DNA of 42,321 nucleotides, taken from IMG/VR virus record IMGVR_UViG_3300045119_000234, positions 1 through 42,321 of that record; one strand, written 5' to 3'. A program made the position numbers and the translations under genes. This stretch comes from a virus. The stretch's first letter is position 1, and each line of letters starts with the position of its first letter. This document shows, in pieces, positions 14,979 through 21,169 of this stretch. Under the pieces are notes generated by a model that did no database searches, had not been told where the DNA came from, and saw only the letters and a program-made list of their open reading frames with translations.

Positions 14979-15242
14979 CTAAACGCAACCCTCGTCAGGT
15001 AGACCCTTACGGTACTTGGGCGGCGGTAGGATCGGCACCACCGGCGCCTCCTCGTGCCACGCCAGTGCGCGCAGCAGCAGCACGATCGGCACCGGGATCG
15101 GAGCCTCACCGGTCAGGTAGCGCCGCAGCGTGCGCTCGCCGATGTCGAGATAGTCCGCGAGCTGCAGCTGCCGCAGCCCGCGGTCACAGAGGAAGTCCGC
15201 CAGCTCGCCGGGCGCCATCTCGCGCCGATACTGCCAGCTCAT
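14979..15242 (-). CDS. XRE/Cro-type helix-turn-helix regulator
   Basis: An 87-aa protein. Residues about 10-60 form an XRE-like domain: a first helix PGELADFLCDRG, then the helix-turn-helix LRQLQLADYLDIGERTLRRY (23-42), then IPVPIVLLLRAL. The start ATG 15242 overlaps the upstream stop by 4 nt, so it is coupled to the 128-aa gene. It lies between two copies of the TCACANNNTGTGA palindrome, one upstream of its own operon (15705-15719) and one downstream at the late operon (14915-14927). It is therefore a candidate for the protein that reads these sites and controls the early-to-late change. The pairing with the operator is inference. Confidence 0.85.
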   Translation of the reverse strand: MSWQYRREMAPGELADFLCDRGLRQLQLADYLDIGERTLRRYLTGEAPIPVPIVLLLRALAWHEEAPVVPILPPPKYRKGLPDEGCV

Positions 15243-15625
15243 GCCGGCACCGGCGCGCGCGCATTCACCTTCGCGTTGTACTTGTGCGCCTTGACCAGAT
15301 GCTTGAACAGGGCCGCGCGCGCCTCCGCCTCGGTGGCAAACTCGCGCCGCGGCGTCGAGGCGCCGTAGCGCTCGCCGTTGCGGGTCGCCTGCGTGTCCAG
15401 CTCGACGTAGTCGGTCAGCGCATCGGCCGGCCGCAGCCACAGCACGTCACCCCGAGCCCGCTTCGCCGCCGACTGCTCGTCGGTCAGCCAGCTCACCGTA
15501 CAATGCCGCAGGTACCAGCGGCAGCCAATGGCGCGGCCGAGGCGATCACGCATCCTGAAGTCTGTGAAGTCGGCATCGATGTCAGTGCGAACGATGTCAC
15601 TGATGTAGCGCAGGTCAGTCGTCAT
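15239..15625 (-). CDS. Unknown protein, first gene of the leftward regulatory unit
   Basis: A 128-aa protein starting MTTDLRYISDIVRTDIDAD, with a Trp/Tyr-rich centre (WYLRHCTVSWLTDEQ) and a helical Ala-rich end (FATEAEARAALFKHLVKAHK). The ATG at 15625 has GGAG six bases upstream in the leader GATTGGAGC. The frame is open further upstream to 15982, but that part crosses the regulatory palindromes and overlaps a divergent gene, so it is rejected. The product and the XRE regulator are co-transcribed. Function not recognised. Confidence 0.75.
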   Translation of the reverse strand: MTTDLRYISDIVRTDIDADFTDFRMRDRLGRAIGCRWYLRHCTVSWLTDEQSAAKRARGDVLWLRPADALTDYVELDTQATRNGERYGASTPRREFATEAEARAALFKHLVKAHKYNAKVNARAPVPA

Positions 15626-15678
15626 GTTCAGCTCCAATCTGGCCGGCGGCGGCGCCGCCGGTCCATATCCATCGCATA

Positions 15679-15745
15679 GGCCATATTGGCCGGCAAGCGA
15701 TTTATTCACAGAATGTGAAATAGTTGTTGACCGGCCATTATGGCC
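15679..15745. promoter_or_regulatory. Nested co-centred palindromes in the divergent early control region
   Basis: The inner element TTCACA-GAA-TGTGAA (15705-15719) is a perfect palindrome. The outer element is a 15-bp inverted repeat, 15679-15693 with 15731-15745, with one mismatch. Both share the same centre, base 15712. Each outer arm contains its own palindrome (GGCCATATTGGCC and GGCCATTATGGCC). The 175-bp gap (15626-15800) also has GTGGCCGGCCAC (15772-15783) and CGGCGGCGCCGCCG near the left gene. A rightward promoter is possible (TTGGCC at 15686-15691, 17 bases, CAGAAT at 15709-15714), with the operator over its -10; this promoter is weakly supported. Confidence 0.7.
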
Positions 15746-15800
15746 GTGCGAGGACTGTGTACCGGCCGCCTGTGGCCGGCCACTGATTGGAGCCGACAAG

Positions 15801-16010
15801 ATGACCACCAATAAGCCGATCTGGACCGTCACCGGCCGCACCTGGGACGCCACCACCCGCACCCACAGCAAGCTGCAATCCATTGATTTCGAGCGCCACG
15901 TCGATGCGCTCGGGTTCATGTCATTCAACCGCGATTGGATCGCCGGCATGGTCCTCGACCGCAACGCCGCCGCGGCCCGCACTGAAGCCTACACCGATGT
16001 GGGAGGCTGA
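15801..16010 (+). CDS. Small unknown protein, first gene of rightward early unit
   Basis: A 69-aa protein (MTTNKPIWTVTGRTWDATTR at the start, YTDVGG at the end). GGAG lies eight bases upstream in GATTGGAGC, the same leader used by the divergent 128-aa gene, and both proteins start MTT. No family recognised. It opens a run of seven short, tightly packed genes typical of phage early host-interaction regions. Confidence 0.75.
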   Translation: MTTNKPIWTVTGRTWDATTRTHSKLQSIDFERHVDALGFMSFNRDWIAGMVLDRNAAAARTEAYTDVGG

Positions 16011-16011
16011 C

Positions 16012-16227
16012 ATGACCTACCGGCCAAACTGGGACGCTCTCGCACTGCGCGCGCTGCTCGACAACGATCAGGAGGAACTCACCCGCATCGACATGCTGGC
16101 GCGCTGCGCCACCGGCACCCGCTGCCCGGAATGCTCCGGCGCCGACATCGACGGCAATTCTAACGGCACCGCGTTCATCTGCCTGGGCTGCGAGCACCAG
16201 TGGGATGGCGCCGACATCGAGGTCTGA
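16012..16227 (+). CDS. Small zinc-ribbon-like protein
   Basis: A 71-aa protein with paired cysteines CPEC (residues about 43-46) and CLGC (61-64) about 15 residues apart, ending in an acidic tail. This spacing suits a zinc ribbon that might contact nucleic acid or a protein partner. GGGAGG lies five bases upstream of the ATG, which follows the previous stop by one base. Confidence 0.8.
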   Translation: MTYRPNWDALALRALLDNDQEELTRIDMLARCATGTRCPECSGADIDGNSNGTAFICLGCEHQWDGADIEV

Positions 16228-16228
16228 C

Positions 16229-16519
16229 ATGAGCATGATCACCGAGCAGCTCGGGCTGCTACCGTATTTCATCGATCCGCAAGACCCGCGGCCGGCGCGC
16301 GAGCAACTCGACGCCAACTACCAGCACGGCGGCGGCTGGGTGCCGGTCGCGGGCTTCACCCGCGACCCTAAGAGCGGCAATCTTAAATTCCCCGGCGATC
16401 CGCCGCTGTCACCGATCGCCTTCATGCGGCTGCGCGACGAGATGGTCGTGTTCTACCCGTTCGCCTTCGTGGCGATCGTGCAGAAGGACGGCTCGTTCGA
16501 AGTCGCGAGGATGGACTGA
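16229..16519 (+). CDS. Small unknown protein
   Basis: A 96-aa protein with the core LPYFIDPQDPRPAREQLDAN, then GGGWVPVAGF, and ending IVQKDGSFEVARMD. I associate this pattern with unnamed proteins in Rhizobiales genomes and their phages, but no function is known to me. GAGG lies six bases before the ATG and one base separates it from the previous gene. Confidence 0.78.
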   Translation: MSMITEQLGLLPYFIDPQDPRPAREQLDANYQHGGGWVPVAGFTRDPKSGNLKFPGDPPLSPIAFMRLRDEMVVFYPFAFVAIVQKDGSFEVARMD

Positions 16520-16520
16520 C

Positions 16521-16790
16521 ATGCACCTGCTCATCCATCTCATCATCACCGGCGCAACGATCTACTTCGTGCTGGGTGTACTCGCCTGCACCATCACGTG
16601 GCTGTGGCATAGCGCCTGCGAGCACCCGGCGCACGCCGCCGCGCTCATCGGCTTCCTGGCCTTCATGCTGCTGAGCGCGCTCACGCCACCGTCACCGCCG
16701 CGACCGTGGCCGCAGCCAACCTACCAGCAACAGCAGCAGCCGATCATGACGTTCTCACAGCGCTGGGCCTTCACGGAGCCGCACCAATGA
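16521..16790 (+). CDS. Small two-span membrane protein
   Basis: An 89-aa protein. Two hydrophobic segments are visible: LIHLIITGATIYFVLGVLAC (about 4-24) and ALIGFLAFMLLSAL (about 41-54). A Pro/Gln-rich cytoplasmic or periplasmic tail follows. In an early operon it may act on the host envelope or in superinfection exclusion; a holin role is less likely because the lysis genes are in the late operon. Function inferred only from topology. Confidence 0.75.
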   Translation: MHLLIHLIITGATIYFVLGVLACTITWLWHSACEHPAHAAALIGFLAFMLLSALTPPSPPRPWPQPTYQQQQQPIMTFSQRWAFTEPHQ

Positions 16791-16999
16791 GCTGGAAGCC
16801 TGAAGTTATTGCCGACCGTTCCGGCCAGTGGACCAGCAACGGCATCGCCTTCGCCACCCGCAAGGAAGCCGACGCCTACGTCCACGATCTGATGATGCGC
16901 TGGACGCTCGTCACCGGCTGGCGCACCGTCGAGGTGAAACAGCCGGCCACCCATCGCTGGACTGATACAAGGGCCGTGAGGATTGAACATGACACGTGA
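16787..16999 (+). CDS. Small unknown protein (WKPEV-type)
   Basis: A 70-aa protein starting MSWKPEVIADRSGQW with a helix KEADAYVHDLMMRWTLV and ending near THRWTDTRAV. This layout (a short beta hairpin followed by a helix and a Trp-rich end) is a recurrent small family in alphaproteobacteria and their phages in my experience; no function is known. ATG overlaps the upstream stop by 4 nt. Confidence 0.8.
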   Translation: MSWKPEVIADRSGQWTSNGIAFATRKEADAYVHDLMMRWTLVTGWRTVEVKQPATHRWTDTRAVRIEHDT

Positions 17000-17192
17000 G
17001 CAGAGGGTTCGAGCATATGCATCCCACCTTGCCCTGTCGACGCGCGGTCCGCGTCACGGACCGTTCACGTTGTTCGAGAAGCGTGGCCAGAAACGTAGGA
17101 TCGGAGGCCCTTATCGTACGGTCGCCGCACTTGAGCGCGCGGTGATCCGAGAGAACGAGCAGATGCTCCGCACGAGCGGGGCGTTCAAATGA
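16989..17192 (+). CDS. Small basic unknown protein
   Basis: A 67-aa, basic protein (MTREQRVRAYASHLALSTRG; KRGQKRRIGGPYRTVAALER). It overlaps the upstream gene by 11 nt and is overlapped by the next start. The ATG at 16989 follows AGGATTGAAC. Positive charge suggests nucleic-acid or anionic-partner binding, but no family is recognised. Confidence 0.72.
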   Translation: MTREQRVRAYASHLALSTRGPRHGPFTLFEKRGQKRRIGGPYRTVAALERAVIRENEQMLRTSGAFK

Positions 17193-17416
17193 AACTACAC
17201 CCTAAGCTGACCGATGATGTGATCTGCGAGGCGGTCGAGCGCCGTATGCTGACGCTCGACAATCCCGGGTTCTGCAACGCCTGCGGCCGCGAACATCACA
17301 ACTGCGAGCCCGACATGCGTAGGGGGACGTGCGAGAGCTGCGGCGCGCGCGCGGTCTACGGCGCCGACGAGCTGCTGTTCACGCTGCCCGTCATCCGCTG
17401 GCAGACGCCGCAGTAG
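17189..17416 (+). CDS. Small zinc-finger-like protein
   Basis: A 75-aa protein with CNAC (29-32), a His-His-Asn-Cys segment (HHNC) and CESC further on, a likely Zn-binding set, followed by a hydrophobic end AVYGADELLFTLPV. Similar short proteins with this Cys pattern are common in alphaproteobacterial phage early regions. ATG overlaps the preceding stop by 4 nt. The last 26 nt overlap the convergent gene on the minus strand. Confidence 0.8.
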   Translation: MKLHPKLTDDVICEAVERRMLTLDNPGFCNACGREHHNCEPDMRRGTCESCGARAVYGADELLFTLPVIRWQTPQ

Positions 17417-17801
17417 GACGCGCCTCCACAATCAGCGGCGCTGCCGGCACCTCGAACGCCCGCAGCGTCGCATTGATCATGGTGAACAGGCCTTCCCATT
17501 TCACCCGGTCGGCGATCGCCTGATCGCGCGCCAGCACGGCCGACTGCGCCCGGCTCTCCATCGCCGCCTGCAGGCCATCATGGGCGTCGACCATCACCCG
17601 CAGCTCGGCCAGCTCCTGCCGTAACCTCGACACCTCCCTGGCCATATCGTCGCGCTCATGGGCGAGGCGCTGATACTGCACGAGGCCGTGCTCGACCGCC
17701 TGCCGGCGGTGCTCGCTTAAATCCTCCTGCGGCGCCTGCTGCGCCGCGGTGATCGCCGCCAAGCCGATCGGCTGCCGGCCGTTGCCATCATTCAAGCTCA
17801 T
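17391..17801 (-). CDS. Coiled-coil protein, unknown
   Basis: A 136-aa protein starting MSLNDGNGRQPIGLAAITAA. Residues about 35-80 are a coiled coil (LVQYQRLAHERDDMAREVSR then LRQELAELRVMVDAH). The ATG at 17801 has GGATTGGA upstream. It is the distal gene of a leftward pair whose promoter region lies in the AT-rich stretch around 18254-18338. Function unknown. Confidence 0.75.
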   Translation of the reverse strand: MSLNDGNGRQPIGLAAITAAQQAPQEDLSEHRRQAVEHGLVQYQRLAHERDDMAREVSRLRQELAELRVMVDAHDGLQAAMESRAQSAVLARDQAIADRVKWEGLFTMINATLRAFEVPAAPLIVEARPTAASASG

Positions 17802-17815
17802 GGGTTCCAATCCTC

Positions 17816-18253
17816 TCAACGCCGGCAATGCCACCGGCGACCGTTGTCATACCAGATTGTCCGCAGGCCGTGGCGCGCGCACAGGCCGGCGCCGCCGGCG
17901 CGCCGATGGCGGCGCACGGGCTCAGGGTCGGCCGCTGGTGCGGTTTGCGGCGGTGGTGGTGGCACCGGTAGCGGGAACAGCTCGGCGGGCGCGCTGGCGG
18001 GCGGCGGGTCGACCCGGGCGAACACCACCGGGTCGGCGAGCGCCAGCTGTCGATCCAAGCGGTCGCCCTTGAACACCTCCCGCGGCACGGCTGGTGGGCG
18101 GGTCGGCGGCGCCGGGGGCGGCGTCAGCACTGCCAGCGCCAGGGCGGCCCCGAGGGCGAGGGCGACGCCCACCAGGGCGGCCCGGGGTCCGGGGGTACGG
18201 CCGCCTGAAGTGCTATAGAGACTGTATAGAGCAGATACAGGTGGTATAAACAT
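17816..18253 (-). CDS. Membrane-anchored Pro-rich protein
   Basis: A 145-aa protein. One strong hydrophobic segment at about 26-43 (ALVGVALALGAALALAVL), then a long Pro-rich stretch (PPPASAPAELFPLPVPPPPP), and a small C-terminal module with two Cys (GLCARHGLRTIWYDNGRRWH). This suggests an inner-membrane anchor with a Pro-rich spacer presenting a small C-terminal domain. The ATG follows AGAAGG by about 11 bases inside an AT-rich tract. No family is recognised; superinfection control is one possibility. Confidence 0.7.
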   Translation of the reverse strand: MFIPPVSALYSLYSTSGGRTPGPRAALVGVALALGAALALAVLTPPPAPPTRPPAVPREVFKGDRLDRQLALADPVVFARVDPPPASAPAELFPLPVPPPPPQTAPAADPEPVRRHRRAGGAGLCARHGLRTIWYDNGRRWHCRR

Positions 18254-18300
18254 ACATATATATACCTTCTATTATATTATTATATTCTCATACCCTCACA
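18230..18300. other. AT-rich island upstream of a leftward gene pair
   Basis: About 60 bases around 18240-18295 are nearly all A and T (TATATATA, ATTATATTATTATATTC), in sharp contrast with the GC-rich genome. Nearby, TATAGAG is repeated at about 18213 and 18224. The stretch spans the start of the Pro-rich gene and the gap 18254-18338 after the primase-helicase gene. Candidates are a strong promoter, a replication origin or a DNA-unwinding element. Confidence 0.55.
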
Positions 18301-18338
18301 CCCCAGCTGTCGATAACTCGCTGGCGCGCCAACGGATT

Positions 18339-20759
18339 TCAGTTGGGGCGCGAGCCGGGGCTCGCCCCGCCAGCTGCCGGGTCCGTACCCTCATCGCCGC
18401 CCAGCAGCAGGGCACGACTGCGCTCGACCAGGGCGCGCGCCAGCTCCAGGGTATCAATGCGGGGCCCGTCGTAGCCGCGCCAGCACATGATCCAGTCCCG
18501 CCGGCCGGTCAGCGGGTTTAGCGGCATGCGCGGCCGGTCGAGGGTGGGCACGCCCATGGCCTCCGTCCGCACCCGCGCCGTCACCCGGTCGCGCAGCGCG
18601 TGGCTATGGTCGCTCCCAGCTTCCAGCCTGATGGCCTGCTCGATCAACTCGCCGGTGAACAGGGCGTGCGGGCCGAGGCGGCGCCGGATGTCGAGGAACC
18701 AGTCGTCAAACTCGGTACGCGCCAGCTCCTGCATCGTCGTCTTGGTGGCGGTGTGCAGCGGCTCATAGGCGTTGAAGCCGGACAGGTCGCGCGCCGCGAG
18801 CGCGCGCGCCAGCTCGGCGATGTTGCCGGGCTCGCCCATCCAGTGGTTGATCAATTTCGCGGCCGGCTGCTCGAGCCGCACGCCGTTGCGCAGCGCCGTG
18901 AACCGGCGATCGTCGGCCGGCAATTTCAGCGCGTCGTTGTTGTTCGACATGATCATATAGGAGGTGAACGACAGCCCCTCGAACGCCTGCTTGCCCTTGA
19001 CGTGGAAGGTGCGCGGCTGCGGCGTCGGGTCGACCAGCTCCTTGAGCCGCTCGTAGAGCGCATTGCGGCTGGTCCAGCGCCCGCCCTCGGCGTCGCGCGC
19101 CTCGCTGACGTAGACCATGACCGAATACGCCATCCAGTCGGTGTAGACGCCCTGCGCCGAGCGCCCGGCCAGCACGTCGAAGTCAAGCGAGCGCACGTAG
19201 CGCGGCCCGAGCAGGTGCGTGATGATCTTGCACAGCGTATTGCGGCCGCAGCCATAGACCGGCGCGCCGCTGGCGTCGGTCGCCACCATGATGATGCTGA
19301 TGCTCGGGATTTCAGGGTGGCGCAGCTTGTGCGCCAGCCAATCAAGAAACCAGTGCCGCTCGACCGGCTCGGGCAGCAGGTGCTCGATGAAGGCGAGCCA
19401 GGGCCCGAGCGCGCCGGCGCCTTCGTGGTGCGGCGCCCGGTAGGTGTTCTTGTAGAACGCTCCGCCTTCCTCGTAGAGCGGGAACGCCATCCCCGGGTGC
19501 ATGCGCACGCCGCGCACGTTGACCCGGCGCGGGGCGACCTCCCAGGCGGCGTAGGCGTAGCTGATGCGCTGACCCTGCCGCGGCCCGAGGCTCTCCTCGC
19601 GCCACGCCCGGAACAGCCGCTGAAACGCCACCGGCCGCAGATGGCAGGCGTCGCTCGGCTCGAACAGCTCGACCACTGTGTCAAATGGCGCGCAGTAGGC
19701 GTGCGTGCATAACAGCCAGTTCGTCTGCAGCGCTAAACCGGCAGTATCGGCCGGCCGCCGCGGCGCCTCGGCGGGATCGTAGGCCGGCTTGTCGGGCGCC
19801 GGCTCCTCGGCGGTGGCGCCGATCGCCGCCGCCAGCTGCGCGCCGAATGCCTCGGTGTCGACCGGCTGCGCGGCGGCGAAGTAGTGCTTCACGTCGAGGT
19901 GGGTGTCGAACAGCTGCAGACCGTAGAGGCCGTGCCAATTGGCCTTGACGCGGTCGGGACTGTTCGAGGACACGTCCCAGATCGTGGCGAAGCCTTCATG
20001 CTTGCCGGCCTTGCGCACATCCTCGGCCAGCTCGGCCAAGGTCAGCGTGTCGCCATCCTTGAGCTTGAACACCTGCTCCGGCAGCAGATCGAACACTTCC
20101 GCCGCCAGCCCCTCGGTGCGCGTCCCCAGCAACCCAGTGAGGCCGTGCTGCGGCCGCGCCAGCACCGCCTCGCACAGGTCGATCAGCTTGCCGAGGTCGG
20201 CCGCCGGGAATATCGGCAGCTCGCGCAGGGGAACGTCCAGGATCGAGCGGCCGTGGTAGTCGTAGTGACGGTCCGGCGGCGACGAGTGCAGCCCGTGTAC
20301 CGCGAAGTAATGCGAGACGTTACCGGTGTAGATTTCGGCGCGCTGTTTCTTCTCGTTCTCATTGCTCGGGTCGAGCTTGAAGCTGCGCGTGCGCAGCACA
20401 CGCCGGTCGGTGTCCGGGCACAGCCCGATCAGACACAGCGATACCTTGCCGGAATGCCGCCGCAGACATTTCGCCATGAAGTCCGGCCAGCGCGCCGCCA
20501 TCTCGGCGAGCAGCTCGGCCATTGCAGACGCAATATGCACATCAAGGTCGATGAACAGCGTAGGCTGCCCGGCGGTGCGCACGCCGGCAGTGGCGCCCTT
20601 CCAGGTCGCGATGTCCGCCGGAGTATTAGCGCGGGTCGGCCAGCCGAAACCGGGCCCGGCCTTGCCGTTGGCCCAGATCACGTCGTAGCCGAGCTGCTTG
20701 AGCCGCAGCCAGTAGCCGCCGTCACGGTAGACACTCGATTTCTTGGGCTGTAAGGTCAT
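18339..20759 (-). CDS. Primase-helicase (PrimPol-like N-terminus, D5/SF3-like helicase C-terminus)
   Basis: An 806-aa replication protein. The N-terminal part has the bifunctional primase-polymerase (AEP) style core: an acidic pair in LFIDLDVH (Asp71, Asp73) and a downstream NVSHYFAVHGLHSSPP segment. The C-terminal half is a phage-type SF3/D5-like ATPase: YGCGRNTLCKIITHLLG (about 503-519) stands where the Walker A should be, then SVMVYVSEARDAEG, and FTSYMIMSNNNDALKLP (a sensor-1-like Asn-rich strand). The normally invariant Walker A lysine is Arg506. It would prime and unwind DNA for the phage polymerase. ATG 20759 has GGAGG eight bases upstream, in the loop of a small hairpin. Confidence 0.85.
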   Translation of the reverse strand: MTLQPKKSSVYRDGGYWLRLKQLGYDVIWANGKAGPGFGWPTRANTPADIATWKGATAGVRTAGQPTLFIDLDVHIASAMAELLAEMAARWPDFMAKCLRRHSGKVSLCLIGLCPDTDRRVLRTRSFKLDPSNENEKKQRAEIYTGNVSHYFAVHGLHSSPPDRHYDYHGRSILDVPLRELPIFPAADLGKLIDLCEAVLARPQHGLTGLLGTRTEGLAAEVFDLLPEQVFKLKDGDTLTLAELAEDVRKAGKHEGFATIWDVSSNSPDRVKANWHGLYGLQLFDTHLDVKHYFAAAQPVDTEAFGAQLAAAIGATAEEPAPDKPAYDPAEAPRRPADTAGLALQTNWLLCTHAYCAPFDTVVELFEPSDACHLRPVAFQRLFRAWREESLGPRQGQRISYAYAAWEVAPRRVNVRGVRMHPGMAFPLYEEGGAFYKNTYRAPHHEGAGALGPWLAFIEHLLPEPVERHWFLDWLAHKLRHPEIPSISIIMVATDASGAPVYGCGRNTLCKIITHLLGPRYVRSLDFDVLAGRSAQGVYTDWMAYSVMVYVSEARDAEGGRWTSRNALYERLKELVDPTPQPRTFHVKGKQAFEGLSFTSYMIMSNNNDALKLPADDRRFTALRNGVRLEQPAAKLINHWMGEPGNIAELARALAARDLSGFNAYEPLHTATKTTMQELARTEFDDWFLDIRRRLGPHALFTGELIEQAIRLEAGSDHSHALRDRVTARVRTEAMGVPTLDRPRMPLNPLTGRRDWIMCWRGYDGPRIDTLELARALVERSRALLLGGDEGTDPAAGGASPGSRPN

Positions 20760-20762
20760 GTG

Positions 20763-20780
20763 AACACCCTCCTTGGTGTT
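20763..20780 (-). promoter_or_regulatory. Hairpin presenting the ribosome-binding site of the primase-helicase gene
   Basis: On the minus strand AACACC-AAGGAG-GGTGTT forms a 6-bp stem with the Shine-Dalgarno AAGGAG in the loop, four bases before the ATG at 20759. The gene immediately follows the arm as TTCACATG. This may expose or hide the ribosome-binding site. Confidence 0.5.
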
Positions 20781-20832
20781 TGGATGCATTGGCACTTCTG
20801 CGCCGGTCAGCCTTGCCCGCTGGCCGGCGCGC

Positions 20833-21120
20833 TCATTTCAACAGCGCGTCAATATCCTCCGAGCGCCGCACCACGGCAACCGCTAGGCCTAGCGCCGCAA
20901 ACCGATCGCGGTACTGCTTCTGGTGTGGCGACAGTCTTCCGTAGCGCGGCCGCTTCAGCTCGACGAAGATCACGCGCCCCGGCAGCACCACCAGCCGATC
21001 GAAGAAACCGCGCCGGCCGGCCACCCGCACCTTCTCGCACAAGCCGCCGAGCGCCCGCACGCGCCGCACCAGCTCGCGCTCCACCGCGGCCTCGCGCGGC
21101 ACTGTTGCCGGATCAATCAT
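20833..21120 (-). CDS. VRR-NUC domain nuclease
   Basis: A 95-aa single-domain nuclease. The core shows the PD-(D/E)XK layout of VRR-NUC: Glu16 in an N-terminal helix, GFFDRLVVLPG with Asp41, then IFVELKRP with Glu54 and Lys56, and a final HQKQYRDRFAALGLAVAVVR segment matching the family's helix and strand. Phage VRR-NUC proteins act as structure-specific nucleases in replication or recombination. ATG 21120 is the only convincing start; its upstream AGG is very close. The gene diverges from the 21170 gene across a 49-nt gap. Confidence 0.9.
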   Translation of the reverse strand: MIDPATVPREAAVERELVRRVRALGGLCEKVRVAGRRGFFDRLVVLPGRVIFVELKRPRYGRLSPHQKQYRDRFAALGLAVAVVRRSEDIDALLK

Positions 21121-21169
21121 CCTGTGATAGTGGCATAGGATTGAAACAGGCAACAGGGAGCAGGCGACA

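Noticed and set aside
15626-15982. Upstream extension of the 128-aa gene start to 15982
   Set aside because: The extension runs through the palindromes and the divergent gene at 15801; the internal ATG 15625 has a good Shine-Dalgarno.
21116-21132. Half-site TCACAGGATGATT at the start of the VRR-NUC gene as a fourth operator
   Set aside because: Only one arm matches; the other differs in three of five bases.
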